From positions 1 to 26,905 of the forward strand of contig JAYMTF010001046.1 in the NCBI GenBank assembly GCA_036897485.1: a stretch of 26,905 nucleotides of DNA. Direction: 5' to 3'. Below the pieces are notes generated by a model that did no database searches, was not told where the DNA came from, and was given only the letters and a program-made list of their open reading frames with translations. Below, in pieces: positions 11,784 to 24,142 of the stretch. Source of the stretch: Pelargonium nanum. Lineage: Eukaryota; Streptophyta; Magnoliopsida; Geraniales; Geraniaceae. Each line of letters opens with the position of its first letter. The stretch's first letter is position 1. A program made the translations under genes and the position numbers.

Positions 11784-13380
11784 AGTGTATCCACCATGAG
11801 TTTTGCAGATTTATAGTATACATGGGAGGAGTTTTGAGTATGAAAATAATACATTATACATACTGAGAGAGATGTAAGAGGCTTTGAAATTTTGCAGGAT
11901 TAGGTTTCCCTTCTGGCTTGAACTTGAGTTTTTGTTCTCTTGGGATTGATACGAGATTTTTAATTAAACATCATAGCATCAAAGAAACGATGCTGTTTTA
12001 CCCGGATTATGAAGGTTATACTTACTTTCCACCATTAATTACTTTGTTACGTGTTATGTCATCTATGAAGTTGATTAAGTACAAGAGGAAATGCTTCTAC
12101 ATACAAAGGTCTATTGAAGCCACTGGTTTGAACAATGTTATATACTTAGATTTTTGTGAAACCTGTGAGAGCTCCCTATCTCAAAAGTGTATATTGAAGT
12201 TTAGTAGAGCTCTGTTGAGGAAAAGCAATAAATTGATTGGAAGAACATTAGAAAATGAAGTCCTGCTATAGGGTAAGGATTGTATATGCCTACTATGGTG
12301 TAAGGATTGATCACCCATAACTCTCCCACTCAAATAACAGTCAGTTATATTTTCCGGCTGCCAGAAATTGTATTTTCCAGAAAACACAAACAAAAATCAA
12401 AGTTTCATGTTCTTATGTATCCAACACTAAAATCTTGTTGATTGGGTGATCAAATTCATGTTCATATCATCAAACCCAATGTTGTGAAGATTGTTTAGTA
12501 CTTGTTCAGTAACACTAATTGTTATCTTGAGGAGTTGTCACATCATATTGAAAGTTACTTTAATAATATTGCATGTTTAGTGAAAATGACCAACTTTCAA
12601 TTAGAGCTTCTGTACTGCTTATGGAAGTGGAGCAAGCTACCTCCTATAACTAGGAAGGAGAGAGAGTAGTAAGCATTGTGAACTTCCCATATTGCCCCCA
12701 TACCATCAACCATTAAAGGCTAAAGTAAATGTGATGTATATGTCTTTAATATTGCGTCGTTGTGTCTCTAAATGGTCGCAATAAATCCATTAGATTCAAA
12801 ACCTTAACGAGTGTATATGAGTTATAGCATATGAGTTTGCTACCAACCTCACATACTAAGATAAGTGTTGTTGCTCATAATCTAGTTGAAAGAAACATAA
12901 ATATTTTATATTCTTTTTATGAATTTTACTTTGACATAACCCATCGCAACAACTATTAAAATGAAAATTAAATATAATAACCTACGTAATATGATGATAA
13001 ATATTTTTAAATATTGAATGATTATATGATAACATATTGAAATGATAATTTTTATATATTGCCAATGCGACAAGATGAAATGTTTTCAAAATACGAAAAT
13101 TTGAATGTGCTAGTAGCAAGTAATTATAATATTTCACTAACAAACCATTATACTTGTGTAAAAATATTCACATCTAATGATTTTTTTTAAAACACCATCC
13201 TCTTTATAAATATTAAATGCAAAATGACCAAATAACCCTGCTGAGAAGTGAAAAATAAAAATAAAAAATAAGTATAGAGAAAAAGCAGTCAAACGTACCC
13301 ACAATACAAGCAACGGTCATTTGTGGAGGTTTGAGTAGATGATGTGGCTCTTTCTCTCATATTTTGGCGCCAAACGTGGA
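11784..13380. other. Intergenic, AT-rich
   Basis: Begins with the 3'UTR of the HHO-like gene (possible polyadenylation region near 11840). A 117-codon frame at 11918-12271 has no recognisable motif or splice context and looks like chance. The rest to about 13300 is AT-rich, with no repeat or RNA gene I can support. Confidence 0.5.
13363..13374. promoter_or_regulatory. Palindromic E2F-type site upstream of LARP6-like gene
   Basis: tttggcgccaaa is a perfect 12-base palindrome that contains the E2F/DP consensus TTTSGCGC on both strands. It lies 170 bases before the LARP6-like ATG, in a position fit for promoter control. Function is inferred from the motif alone. Confidence 0.55.
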
Positions 13381-13544
13381 TTCATTATAACGAATCAGTT
13401 ACTAAACTTCAGGGGAGCGAGAGAGAGAAAATAGAGCTCCCAAAAAAACAAAAAAACAAAACACAAATCGTGAGGAGAGACACAGAGATTGATTTTTAGA
13501 TATTGGAGTAAAGAAGAGAAAAAGAAAAAAAATAAAGAAGCATT

Positions 13545-15850
13545 ATGGCTCAGGCTCAAGCTGAGGAGGTTAAGATTCAAGAAATTCCAGAGATGGAGAT
13601 GGAGATGGAGATGAAGCCGAGTAGTAGCAGCAGCAGCAGTAGTGGTTTCAAATTCAATGCCCAAGCCCCTGAATTTGTCCCTAGATCGCATTCCCAGCAG
13701 GTCCCTATCTCGGGTTATATCTATCCTTGCTTCCAGTTTCTCGGTGGCGCTGCTTCCTCTGATTGGTTTTATGTTGGGGAACAAGATTCTGCAACCTATT
13801 TTCTCCCCAATTCTAATGTCGCCGTACCCGACTCTTCCAGGAATAGTATCCTCACTGATGATCTTCGCCAAAAGATCGTCAAGCAGGTAATTTTGTTTTT
13901 GTTATGAGAATATGATTTGTAGCATTGGTTGGATTTGGATTCTCCATGAGATGCTTTTCTTTTATTTGGTCGTTTTTGGGTACAAAGACTTGGGATTAAG
14001 GGATTTGGGTGGTTTTAAGTGTTATGGACAAGTTATTTTGAGTCAATTTGAAATGGTTGAGAAAGAAAGAGGCAATTATTCCAAATGTATGTTTCTTGAT
14101 GTCTCATTTTGGTAATTTTTCAATTATTCGGTTTTATTGCACATTTTGTTAATTGATTCAAATGGTGGTTTATGTTGATATATGTTAATAGGTGGAATAT
14201 CAGTTCAGTGACCTGAGTTTGGTTGCAAATGAGTCTTTGGTGAAACAAATAAACAAGGATCCTGAAGGTTACGGTAAGCAATAAGCAAGCATGATATATG
14301 TATCGAGATATATAAATGGATCAACCTTACGCTTCCACTGATTGAAATGAATTTGTTTGAATGACAATATTGTGGAAAACAGTTCCAATAGCAGTAATTG
14401 CATCCACAAAGAAGATCAAGTCCCTTGTCACTAATAATCATTTGATCACCCAAGCACTCAAGTCCTCTTCGAAGCTTGTAAGTCTTGTTTAAGCCCCCTA
14501 CTAATAGAAATATATATAGTGATTGATGATCATATTGTTCTTATATATTGTCCTATGATGTATATGATGTGAAGGTCGTAAGCAGCGATGGCAAGAAGGT
14601 CAAACGTAAGTATTCTTTCACAGAGAAAGACAAAGAGGACTTGCAGGTATGGCTTGAATTGAAAGTGTTAAATATTTCTTCACATTGATGCTATGCCAAT
14701 GGAGTATTCTTTCATTTTCCTTGCAGTCTCGAACTGTTGTCGCAGAGAATTTGCCTGAAGATCATTCTCATCAAAACCTCGAGAAATTTTTTTCTGTTGT
14801 CGGGAGGTAGGAATGAATACTTTCTTATTGTAGCTACACAATACTACTTATGCCTGGACATATATAAACTGATCTTGTTGCTATGTTATATATGGACAGT
14901 GTGAAATCAATACGAATATGCCATCCTCAGGAATCCAATTCTTCTCGATCTAAAAGTGATTATGTAATCAGTAATAAGGTAGGAGGAATCTTGTACTAAT
15001 AAAATCAATTTGCTGTTTCTAATACTTAACTTATACTAAATTTCTCTTATTTCTTTGCTCGTAAAGCTCCATGCACTTGTGGAGTATGAGTCCACAGATG
15101 TTGCTGAGAAAGCGGTATGTGAATGAGTAGTACTCTTTTCCGTTTCTTGATTTCTTAATCTACATGTTGCATCAGCGCGGGTTGAGATCTTAATTTTACT
15201 AACCTCACTGTAGGTTGAGAAACTAAATGACGAAAGAAACTGGAGAAAAGGGCTTCGTGTAAGGCTGCTGCTTAGACGCTCGGTATGCATGTTACATTTA
15301 CATTTTTGGAGTCTTTATATATACTTGATGAGCTTAACATATATGTTAACTTCTTCCAATGTAAAAACGTACATATATGCAGCCAAAATCTGTTCTGAAG
15401 AGCAGAAAGTCGGACTTTGATGGACTTTTAGACGATGATGATTACCCTGAATCCGGAGAAGACTTTGCTCAGCCAAATAGCGCGCCATCAGTGTTGGAGA
15501 ACAATGTAGGTTTCAATTAACTCTCTTACATACAAACTTAGTTTAAGCTATGCATTTATGTTGAGGCACATAAGTATGTTTATTGTTAGGGTGAAGAAAA
15601 CTCATTGGGGCCGAAGAAGGGATGGGGGAGAGGACGCGGGAAGAGCAGAGGACGCAGCCAAAGCCACGGGGGGCGTGGACTATTGCTTGCTCCGTCTCCA
15701 CAATCACCCTCGTGTGGAATGCAATGTGAGGCTTCTCATGTGAAACTAAACTCAAAGGGTCCGAGAATGCCAGATGGAACGAGGGGTTTCACCATGGGAC
15801 GAGGAAAGCCTTTGAGCATTAGCACTAGAGCCGTGGAGGATGATCCATGA
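13545..15850 (+). CDS. LARP6C: La-related protein 6 (LARP6B/C type), PAM2-containing
   Basis: RNA-binding protein that links mRNAs to poly(A)-binding protein. Ten exons: 13545-13886, 14192-14273, 14383-14477, 14575-14646, 14727-14806, 14900-14978, 15067-15114, 15214-15282, 15383-15505, 15590-15850; all GT-AG with matching phases, 416 aa. Order of parts: MEMEMEM repeat and Ser run (17-33); PAM2 motif FKFNAQAPEFVPR (about 35-47), which binds the PABP MLLE domain; La motif (about 105-190) with VEYQFSDLSLV, then LVKQINKDPEGYVPIAVIAS and the KYSFTEKD end; RRM (about 199-288) starting RTVVAENLP; acidic stretch LLDDDDYPESGED; Gly/Arg stretch GWGRGRGKSRGRS; C-terminal SUZ-C motif MPDGTRGFTMGRGKPL (about 390-405). 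Presence of PAM2 places it with LARP6B/6C rather than 6A; the 416-aa length is nearer 6C. Confidence 0.94.
13590..13613 (+). repeat. In-frame hexanucleotide repeat (gagatg)4 in LARP6 exon 1
   Basis: Four perfect gagatg units encode alternating Met and Glu in the N-terminal disordered region just before the Ser run. Copy number of such a unit can vary between alleles without a frame change. Confidence 0.9.
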
Positions 15851-16741
15851 TCCATGTGCTGCACTTTCTTTTTCTTACTTCAATTAATATTTTGTGTTTT
15901 TGAGTAATTTGTAGCCAGTTATTATATGATGGTTTTGGAGTTTGTTTACTTAGTACATGAGTTTATTGTACTAGTTGCTACTTAGTAGTTGTTAGCATGC
16001 CATTCTACAATTGTATGATGTTTTGGGTTTGGATTTGGAAGCTCTAAGCTGTTTTTGTTATGGTGTAGTTTGTTCCAATTAATGATATTTTGTTGCTACA
16101 TTAATTTATCTGTTACCTCAGATATATTTGTTTCCTTGGTTCTTTTCTTCTTGTTGTTAGTCTGTGTTTATGACAGAATGATGATATTTATGTCTGAGAA
16201 TTCAGAATCCTAAGGATTATTCATTTAGCTATTAGAACTGGGATGGTTATTCGTTTACATGCAAAACAAACTCTTTGGATCCAATTTCACATAGAAAAAC
16301 ATAAAGTGGTTTGTGGATGTTGTATAGAAATTAATAGCCTCACTCAAATGAGGCCTCTCAGATTCAAATCTTTTGAAGACGCCATTTGAAGACCCAAAAT
16401 GCTCTCAAAACTCATCATTTGTCGAGGGAAGACTTAAAACACAACATGTATTAAAACACAATTAAGTCATGGAAGACGATGACTCGTGCATATTTTATAC
16501 ATATATTTTACATGCGCGTCAATTTTTAGATAGTTATCGGTGTAACAGTAGACGTTTGACGTTCGCGAACTAACTCGTAAATAAGCAATAATGTTTCTAA
16601 AGACAATTTAGTATAATTCTATTCATGGGTAGGTGTAAAAATAAATATTTATCATGGAAAAAAATACATCAAAATAACTTTTCTTTTTTAGTATTTGACC
16701 CTCAATCGCCAAGGTGATAATAATTATATTTAAAAATAAAA
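15851..16741. other. Intergenic after LARP6-like gene
   Basis: Starts with the LARP6 3'UTR, then AT-rich DNA. A GGATT/TTCAAATC-type patch near 16340-16390 is faintly SINE-like but lacks a usable A box. No gene seen. Confidence 0.45.
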
Positions 16742-17098
16742 GGTAAAAGACCCAATTTAGTCCCTGAACGTTGGTGTTTTGACTTAATTTGGTTCCTAAA
16801 CTTTTTTTAACCAAAAATAGTATTTGAACTTTGGTGTTTTGACCCAATTTGGTATTTGAACTTTGTTTTGACCCGAAATGGTCCTTGAACTTTCAAATAA
16901 TGACCCAAAATGGTTGTTGTCCTAAAAGCTTATATCAAAAGTTCAAGGACCATTTCAGGTCAAAACAAAGTTCAAGAACCAAATTGGGTCAAAACACAAA
17001 AGTTCAAGGACTATTTTTGGTTTAAAAAAATTTAGGGACCAAATTTGGTCAAAACATCAAAATTCGGAGACTAAATTGGGTCTTTTACCAAAATAAAA
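16733..17098. mobile_element. Fold-back (long inverted repeat) element with 9-bp duplication
   Basis: Two arms of about 150 bases are inverted copies of each other, with outer ends ggtaaaagaccc (16742) and gggtcttttacc (to 17089), around a loop of about 45 bases. Each arm is itself built from three related units of the form ttttgacccaatttggt..ttgaacttt. The flanks aaaataaaa (16733-16741 and 17090-17098) are identical, fitting a 9-bp target duplication as made by Mutator-type transposases, though they are AT-rich. There is no coding capacity. A transcript would fold into a long hairpin. Confidence 0.75.
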
Positions 17099-17212
17099 TG
17101 AACAAAGAAATGGTTTGATTGCACCACGTTAATTTTTGTCTAAGAACTTTAAAATATAAAAAAATAAATTTGAGGGCATATTAGTCTTTGCAACTCTCTT
17201 ATTCTGTCGCAT

Positions 17213-17536
17213 CTATATAAGCCTGCAACTACAAAAGCTAGGGTATAAAAACCCCCAAATCTCTTCGCTCTCAAAATTTTCTGATTCTTCGCTAGCGGAA
17301 CAAAACTCTCTCCTCCAACAGTACCATCTTCTCTAACAAATCTGTAACTTTCAAGCTTCAAATCTTCTACAGGTTTTGTTAATTTTCATTTTAAATACTT
17401 GCAGTCTCTCCAAAATCTTCAATTCCGAGTTGTTTGCTTCTAAATTGTTGATTTCTTATATGTTCTTGATTGAAAATTCGTGAGTTTTGAATCGCATGTT
17501 GACGTGCTGTTTGCATGCATCCACAGATCGTACGGG
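17213..17536 (+). promoter_or_regulatory. TFIIA-gamma core promoter and 5'UTR intron
   Basis: TATA-like ctatataa at 17213-17220 and tataaaaa at 17244-17251; the latter follows ctagggt, the reverse of a telo-box-like element found in housekeeping promoters. The leader is CT-rich. A donor after 17372 (ctacag|gttttg) and an acceptor ending at 17526 (ccacag) fit a 5'UTR intron of about 154 bases, placing only ten leader bases before ATG 17537 in the second exon. Confidence 0.5.
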
Positions 17537-19615
17537 ATGGCCACCTTCGAGCTGTACAGAAGGTCAACGATTGGTATGTGCCTGACGGAGACGTTGGACG
17601 AGATGGTTTCGAGCGGTACTCTTAGTCCTGAGCTTGCCATTCAAGTTCTTGTTCAGTTTGATAAGGTACGGCTGGGACTATGTTTCTGCAATTGATGTTG
17701 CTCTGGTTTGAATTGGCATGTTTTGATTTTATGGGCTATTTGTGTGTAGTCCATGACTGAAGCTCTGGAGAGCCAAGTGAAGAGTAAGGTCTCCATCAAG
17801 GTAAAGATCTTTGATTGGTTTGTACATTTTTGGTAATTGACAATTTGGTTCTCTTCACATGTTATGGAGGTCAGAGGGTATTGTTCATTGTTCATGCAAG
17901 TGAATTGAAAACAAATGGGATGGAATAAAATAATTACATGTTCTCACAAAGTTGCACTCTAACAGCAGGTCTGTAATGGGGGAAAGCTCCAGGATTTCTT
18001 AATTCTAGATGTTTGGCTTGGGCCATTACTATTTAACTGAAAACAAACCCCAAACTTTAACCCCTTGAACTTACTAAAGATAGTTATATGTGAAATTGTG
18101 AAAATTCGTATTTAAGATGATTGAGTCGACAGATTTGGGCCATTTTGGAATGAGACTTTTTGCCATTGACTGGTTCCGTTATATATGTACTCTTGTGGTT
18201 TATCTTAGACTGCTGTCATGGCAGCTCAAGTGGGGGATCTGGATTATAATCAAGACTGTTCTGATTTCTTCATTTTTTTTTCTCTTTTCATTCTTTATTG
18301 TGTTTACCAAATATGGTTCTTCTTGTTGTTTTCATATATTTCATTATTTTGCATAATTGTTTTAGGTTGGTTAGCATCTATGCAGACTTAACCCTATGAA
18401 AAAAGTTGCATAATTGTCAAAATTAAAAGCAAAGAATAGCAAATGTCATCTGTTGAAAATAGCATGGACAGGAGCTGAATCCATATAATTATATTTGATG
18501 AAGGGATGGCGTTTTTAGGATATCAAGTGCTCGCAAGGAGTTTGAGTTATTGAGATTCATATGGCTTTTAGCTATAAAAAATTGGGTCTTTGATATATCC
18601 ATGCCTCATTTGCTTGTGTTCTGTTTGGTATGCAGAACGTATCACTGTTCTAAGCAAAAAATTAGTTGTAAATGACTAGATGTGTTTATTAATTAATTAC
18701 ATAGTTTCGAGAAGAACTAGTATGCCTATTATAAGTGAAGAATAGTAACTCACCCCAGGTGGCCCAGTTGCAAGGGGAAATTTATGACTCTGTTAGGTGC
18801 TCAAGGTGTTGGTTCAATCCCTTTGGAATTAGACCGGTTATTTTACTGGGGGTCATGGTGGTAGGTTATTGTGCCAAACACCTTGGTTAGGCCTGCAAGG
18901 TCCATAGTCTAACAATTTGATTTTATTCTTGGTTTAGCTTGGAAAAAAAAATAGACAACATGGTGCCTCACTTTATATGCATGTCATGCATCTGCTACTA
19001 ACGCTAGATATATTGATTTGAATAATTGTATGTTTTTCAAATCCAGTTTGATCTGTAAATCACTCCTGTATTGTGTTGCTGCCGCTCTAATTCAATGATA
19101 CAGTGTTGTTCTGTAGATGCTTCCATTGTAATGTTAGTCTAGGCAAACACATTCGTCTTTATTTTCTGATAGAGATGTCTTTTGGGGAGTATTTACATGG
19201 AAATTTGATTCATGGTGGTAGCTACAAATAATTGCTCATCATGTGCTTCCTCTCGATTTATTAGTTGCCAATTATTTCTGCGGCTAAACAGAGAAGTATG
19301 AGGGCCTTATCTGATCTCAGATTCCCTATGCTAAACTCAATTAGTGTCATTATAGAGTTCTTAAGCTGTTGAAACTTATCTGAATTTTTTCCTTATTTTT
19401 CTGGGCTCTTTTCTTATCATTCTTACATGAAGACTTAGCTGTTTTTGTCTTCCTTTCCCCCCTTGTTTTTACAGGGACATCTGCACACCTACAGATTCTG
19501 CGACAATGTTTGGACTTTCATCTTGCAGGATGCTTTGTTCAAGAATGAGGAAAGCCAAGAGAATGTTGGTCAGGTCAAAATAGTTGCATGTGACTCAAAG
19601 CTACTCTCACAATGA
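17537..19615 (+). CDS. TFIIA-S: Transcription initiation factor IIA small (gamma) subunit
   Basis: General transcription factor subunit that, with TFIIA-alpha/beta, stabilises TBP on the TATA box in the nucleus. Three coding exons: 17537-17665, 17750-17800, 19475-19615 (stop tga 19613-19615), GT-AG, all phase 0. The product is 106 aa, exactly the length I recall for plant TFIIA-gamma. Sequence is nearly identical to the plant family: MATFELYRRSTIGMCLTETL at the N terminus, SPELAIQVLVQFDKSM in the helical domain, then GHLHTYRFCDNVWTFIL in the beta-barrel domain and VKIVACDSKLLSQ at the end. The start is fixed by family length and by an intact MATFELYRR. The last intron is 1.67 kb and carries a probable SINE. 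No sign of damage. Confidence 0.98.
17801..19474 (+). other. TFIIA-gamma last intron (1.67 kb)
   Basis: Donor gtaaag after codon 60, acceptor tttttacag. The frame at 18117-18356 inside it has no family signature. Contains a SINE-like segment at 18752-18951; otherwise AT-rich without further features. Confidence 0.9.
18752..18951 (+). mobile_element. Probable tRNA-derived SINE
   Basis: A 200-base GC-richer block in the intron. It has an A-box-like tggcccagttgc near 18760, a good pol III B box ggttcaatccc at 18811-18821, a tRNA-unrelated body, and a terminal A run (18943-18951). Length, box order and tail fit a plant SINE on the + strand. A target duplication is not clear: only aatag-like sequence is shared by the flanks. 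No subfamily recognised. Confidence 0.55.
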
Positions 19616-20077
19616 GATGTTAATTAGACTGGCAGTGTGTTGAATAAGGAGCATTCTATTTTACTCTCCTGTTACTGCTAGTAGGATGTGAAGGTGACAC
19701 AGAAGGTAGTGGGAGTCTAGTGTAGTAGTGGCTTGCAGAAGCAAGCTTTTGTTGAAGATTCGCTTTGAACTGTAAAACAGGATGTAAAACCTTGACGACA
19801 ACTATATATTACTCATGTCAATGTCAGATGATAATTCTTATTGTGGCTGTTGCTTAATGCTTCTCAAATTTCCAAAGATGGAGATCTTTCACTGAGTGTG
19901 TACTAGTGACTAACAATTCATGTTTAGTCTAGCAACATTCATTCATATAAGTAAATTATAATCTATGATGGTCATAGCATGAATAAACTAACATACTATG
20001 GTAAATGATATGTTTTTTTATATACAGAAATTATGTAATAAATAATAAATAAAATATTGTGAATAGCTCAACCAGCT
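19616..20077. other. TFIIA-gamma 3'UTR and spacer
   Basis: 3'UTR, then AT-rich DNA up to the tRNA gene. Nothing else recognised. Confidence 0.5.
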
Positions 20078-20151
20078 GGCCTATTAGCTCAGCTGGTTAG
20101 AGCGTCGTGCTAATAACGCGAAGGTCGCAGGTTCGAGACCTGCATGGGCCA
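20078..20151 (+). tRNA. tRNA-Ile (anticodon AAT)
   Basis: A 74-base cloverleaf. The acceptor stem ggcctat/atgggcc has one U-G pair, followed by discriminator A. The D arm is gctc/gagc, and the anticodon arm has loop ctaataa with anticodon AAT at 20112-20114. The T arm is gcagg-ttcgaga-cctgc. Internal A box tagctcagctgg (20085-20096) and B box ggttcgagacc match the pol III consensus. There is no intron and no encoded CCA. It decodes AUU/AUC after A34 is edited to inosine. Nearly identical to the plant tRNA-Ile(AAU) I recall. Confidence 0.97.
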
Positions 20152-20159
20152 AAATTTCA

Positions 20160-20177
20160 TTTTTATTCCTTTTTTTT
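20160..20177 (+). terminator. Pol III T-run terminators
   Basis: Five Ts at 20160-20164, nine bases past the tRNA, and eight Ts at 20170-20177 as a back-up stop. Confidence 0.75.
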
Positions 20178-21163
20178 GTTTGATTTCTTGTGATGGTGAA
20201 GCAAATGCCTCTTCTCCACAATGGTTTTCATAGGTCAGCCAAAAAGATACTTTATTGCACTCAGCATAAGATGGATCTAGCTATATATGATGTATACAAA
20301 AACCTGGTAATGGCATGAACGGTAGTAGTTGTAGTCAAATTGAATACCTTGTTTTTGGAGCATACTATATTAATTGAAAGTGCAATAGCACTTGTACATG
20401 CATAGTGCTACTTGGAATATCAATAAGTTTAATAGCCTCTCAGTTTTTGGCACTTGCACAGCCAATACTTGATAAGTGATTTTTATATCTTTGTGTGCCT
20501 TATCTTTTCCAGGTTGACTTCCTTTGCATGCGCTTCTGATATGAGTTCCTAGTCACTCTCTAAAATCCATTTTCTATTCATTTTCCCAGCACATGTTCTA
20601 ATTTCAAATGTGATCTCCTCATTTTTTTATTTCACTGAATAAACATACCATGAATCATGAACAAAGTGGTTGCTGTCATAAGATTAATACAAAACCAGAT
20701 GTTACTGTGATCAAATATTAGCTAATACTGTTTTCAATATGTTACAAAGATTCCATGCAATCTTTGCTTCATTAGGTACCAAATCAAAGAATCCCAGCCA
20801 AATCTTCTTCTTGTACATGTAGCACATCAAACAAAAGGATGATGTGGAGTCAGCTACCTGGAGTACTACAACTGAAGTAAAAACGTAGTATACTATTAAG
20901 GTTTTGTTGCTTCATTATGTCAGTACATATAATTAATTAAATGTACAAATTAAGGTTATGTTTTGGGTTGGGCGCAGCCGTACGTGGCCATTAGGCTCTC
21001 TTAAAACAATCAATAAACTGCAATCATAGTGGGATTACCACTCTGTAAACTAACCAATGAGTTCTCTTTCATGTATTGTTGTTGTTGCAGAATTTGCTTA
21101 TAAATATATTTGAATCACCACAAATGTGTAGCAACTAGCAACTTAATCAACCCACATCTGATC
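20178..21163. promoter_or_regulatory. Intergenic and promoter region of peroxidase gene
   Basis: AT-rich spacer. A TATA-like ttataaata at 21099-21107 lies 57 bases before ATG 21164. A five-codon upstream reading frame, including its stop (atg at 21124, stop tag 21136-21138), sits in the presumed leader. No gene or repeat recognised in the rest. Confidence 0.5.
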
Positions 21164-22592
<1,429 letters not shown>

Positions 22593-24096
22593 TAACCACT
22601 TAGATCTCTATGTATGTATGTATGTATTGAACTTGCTGTGACAAACAAATAAATAATATGGTCATGACCATGCATGTTACTGGTAGCTTTGTGGTGGATG
22701 TAGTGCTCACTGCTCAACTCAACCCCACAAACAAACATTATTATTGTTATGTGTCCTGTTTTGTCATACATAGTAGTGAATCCTTAACCTTTCCACATTG
22801 AATCTGGTACAACAAGAGTAACCATTTGTTGGACATACATTAAGAAAAGAAGGGGACAAGGAGTGCTTGGATTCAGAAAAGGGAATATAAACAACAGTCT
22901 GGTAGATACCTGACCAATTCAGATCTGTCTTTTCTCTTTCTAAAAGAAAAAGAAAAGAAAAATGCTACTGTATATGTATCATGAACTATCAGAATCATAT
23001 CATAGTCATCATCCATGCATACACTTAGTATGTTCTTGAAGATTTGATTCTTTGTATTCACTGTTTTCCTTTTCCCTTCTTTCTGGGGTTCAAAAAGGCT
23101 ATCCCATTTCAAGATAGTAATAGTTGTTCATGTTATTATTATTATTTACACATGTATTCATCACTCAGAGAGTGGTCATAGTGATATACTATTATACTTC
23201 AGTTCTTCAAAATTGGTGGGGTTGGAAAAGGCAACATGGTCCATTTGGGTTGCTGATTTAACATTATTGGAGCACTTTACTGATAAAAAAGATAGTATTT
23301 AACTTTTTGACCTTTAATATAAAAGCAAGTTTATCAGAAATTGAGAAATACATTACTTAAATATTTAATTAAATCTCCACTATGCTCTCCATAAAAGAAA
23401 ATAATAATAAAAAACTTAATCTTGTGGCTTTAGAGGGATATTTGGGGATCAAAAACATGTTTTAGGGGCTAATAGAGCCCACATAAAGGCTCCATTGGCA
23501 TTGATGACCCTGGGCTTGGGCCATTACTATATATGAACTTTCTCTACTTCTACAAACTCTTTCAAAAACAGTAACCATTTGTAGCTAATGTCCCTTTTCA
23601 CTTTCAAGTCAAGAACAGAGCTCTTCATAAATTCTTTGAGGTCTATAACCAGAAACATTGTCCATAGGAAGCTCCACTTCTCTCACAAAACTTTTGTTTT
23701 TAATCTCTTTTGGTTAATCTTTTCCTCTTTCTCTCACCACACCTTTCCTCTTATTCTCTGTTTTTTGCTCTCCTTTTTCAACATCTAACAAAGACTACCT
23801 CCTCATTTCCTCCTTTTCCCCCATTGTCTCTCTTTTTTGTCCAAAAATCATTTTTTTATTATAAAAGTTAAAGAACATAATATGAAAACTTAAAACCCAA
23901 GAACTGTCTAGTTTCTTCAAAAGCTCATGTGCTAAAAATTATAAATTTTCTGTGAAAATTTCTTCATTTCACCTCTTTTTTCTCTCCAAAACTCGTCAAG
24001 ATACCATTTTTCTGATTTTTTAGAACTAAACCCACAAAACCCAGATAGTATTTTGCAATTTCTGGATCTGAGCTTCAAATCAGGGGGTTTGATGAC
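22593..24096. other. Intergenic plus leader of the small membrane-protein gene
   Basis: First the peroxidase 3'UTR with a (tatg) run near 22610-22625 and AATAAA at 22648. Then AT-rich spacer. A TGGGCC motif and TATA-like tatatat near 23516-23535 could begin the next transcript, which would give a CT-rich leader of about 540 bases. This leader would contain a 66-codon upstream frame (ATG 23588, hydrophobic) and a second upstream ATG at 24092. Transcript ends are inferred. Confidence 0.45.
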
Positions 24097-24142
24097 ATGT
24101 CTGCAACACCTGTGGACCAGCAGCAGCTGCCACCGCCTCTGA
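24092..24142 (+). promoter_or_regulatory. Upstream ATG overlapping the main start
   Basis: ATG at 24092 opens a 16-codon frame that ends at tga 24140-24142, in a different frame from the main ATG at 24097, which it overlaps. If scanned first it would lower translation of the main frame. Confidence 0.5.

Noticed and set aside
11918..12271. 117-codon open frame after the HHO-like gene
   Set aside because: No family motif, AT-rich codons, lies in the presumed 3'UTR or spacer; chance frame.
12900..13300. AT-rich stretch as a MITE or matrix-attachment region
   Set aside because: No terminal inverted repeats or duplicated flanks found; base composition alone is not enough.
18117..18356. 79-codon frame in the TFIIA-gamma intron
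   Set aside because: Intronic, hydrophobic by T-richness, no start context or family match.
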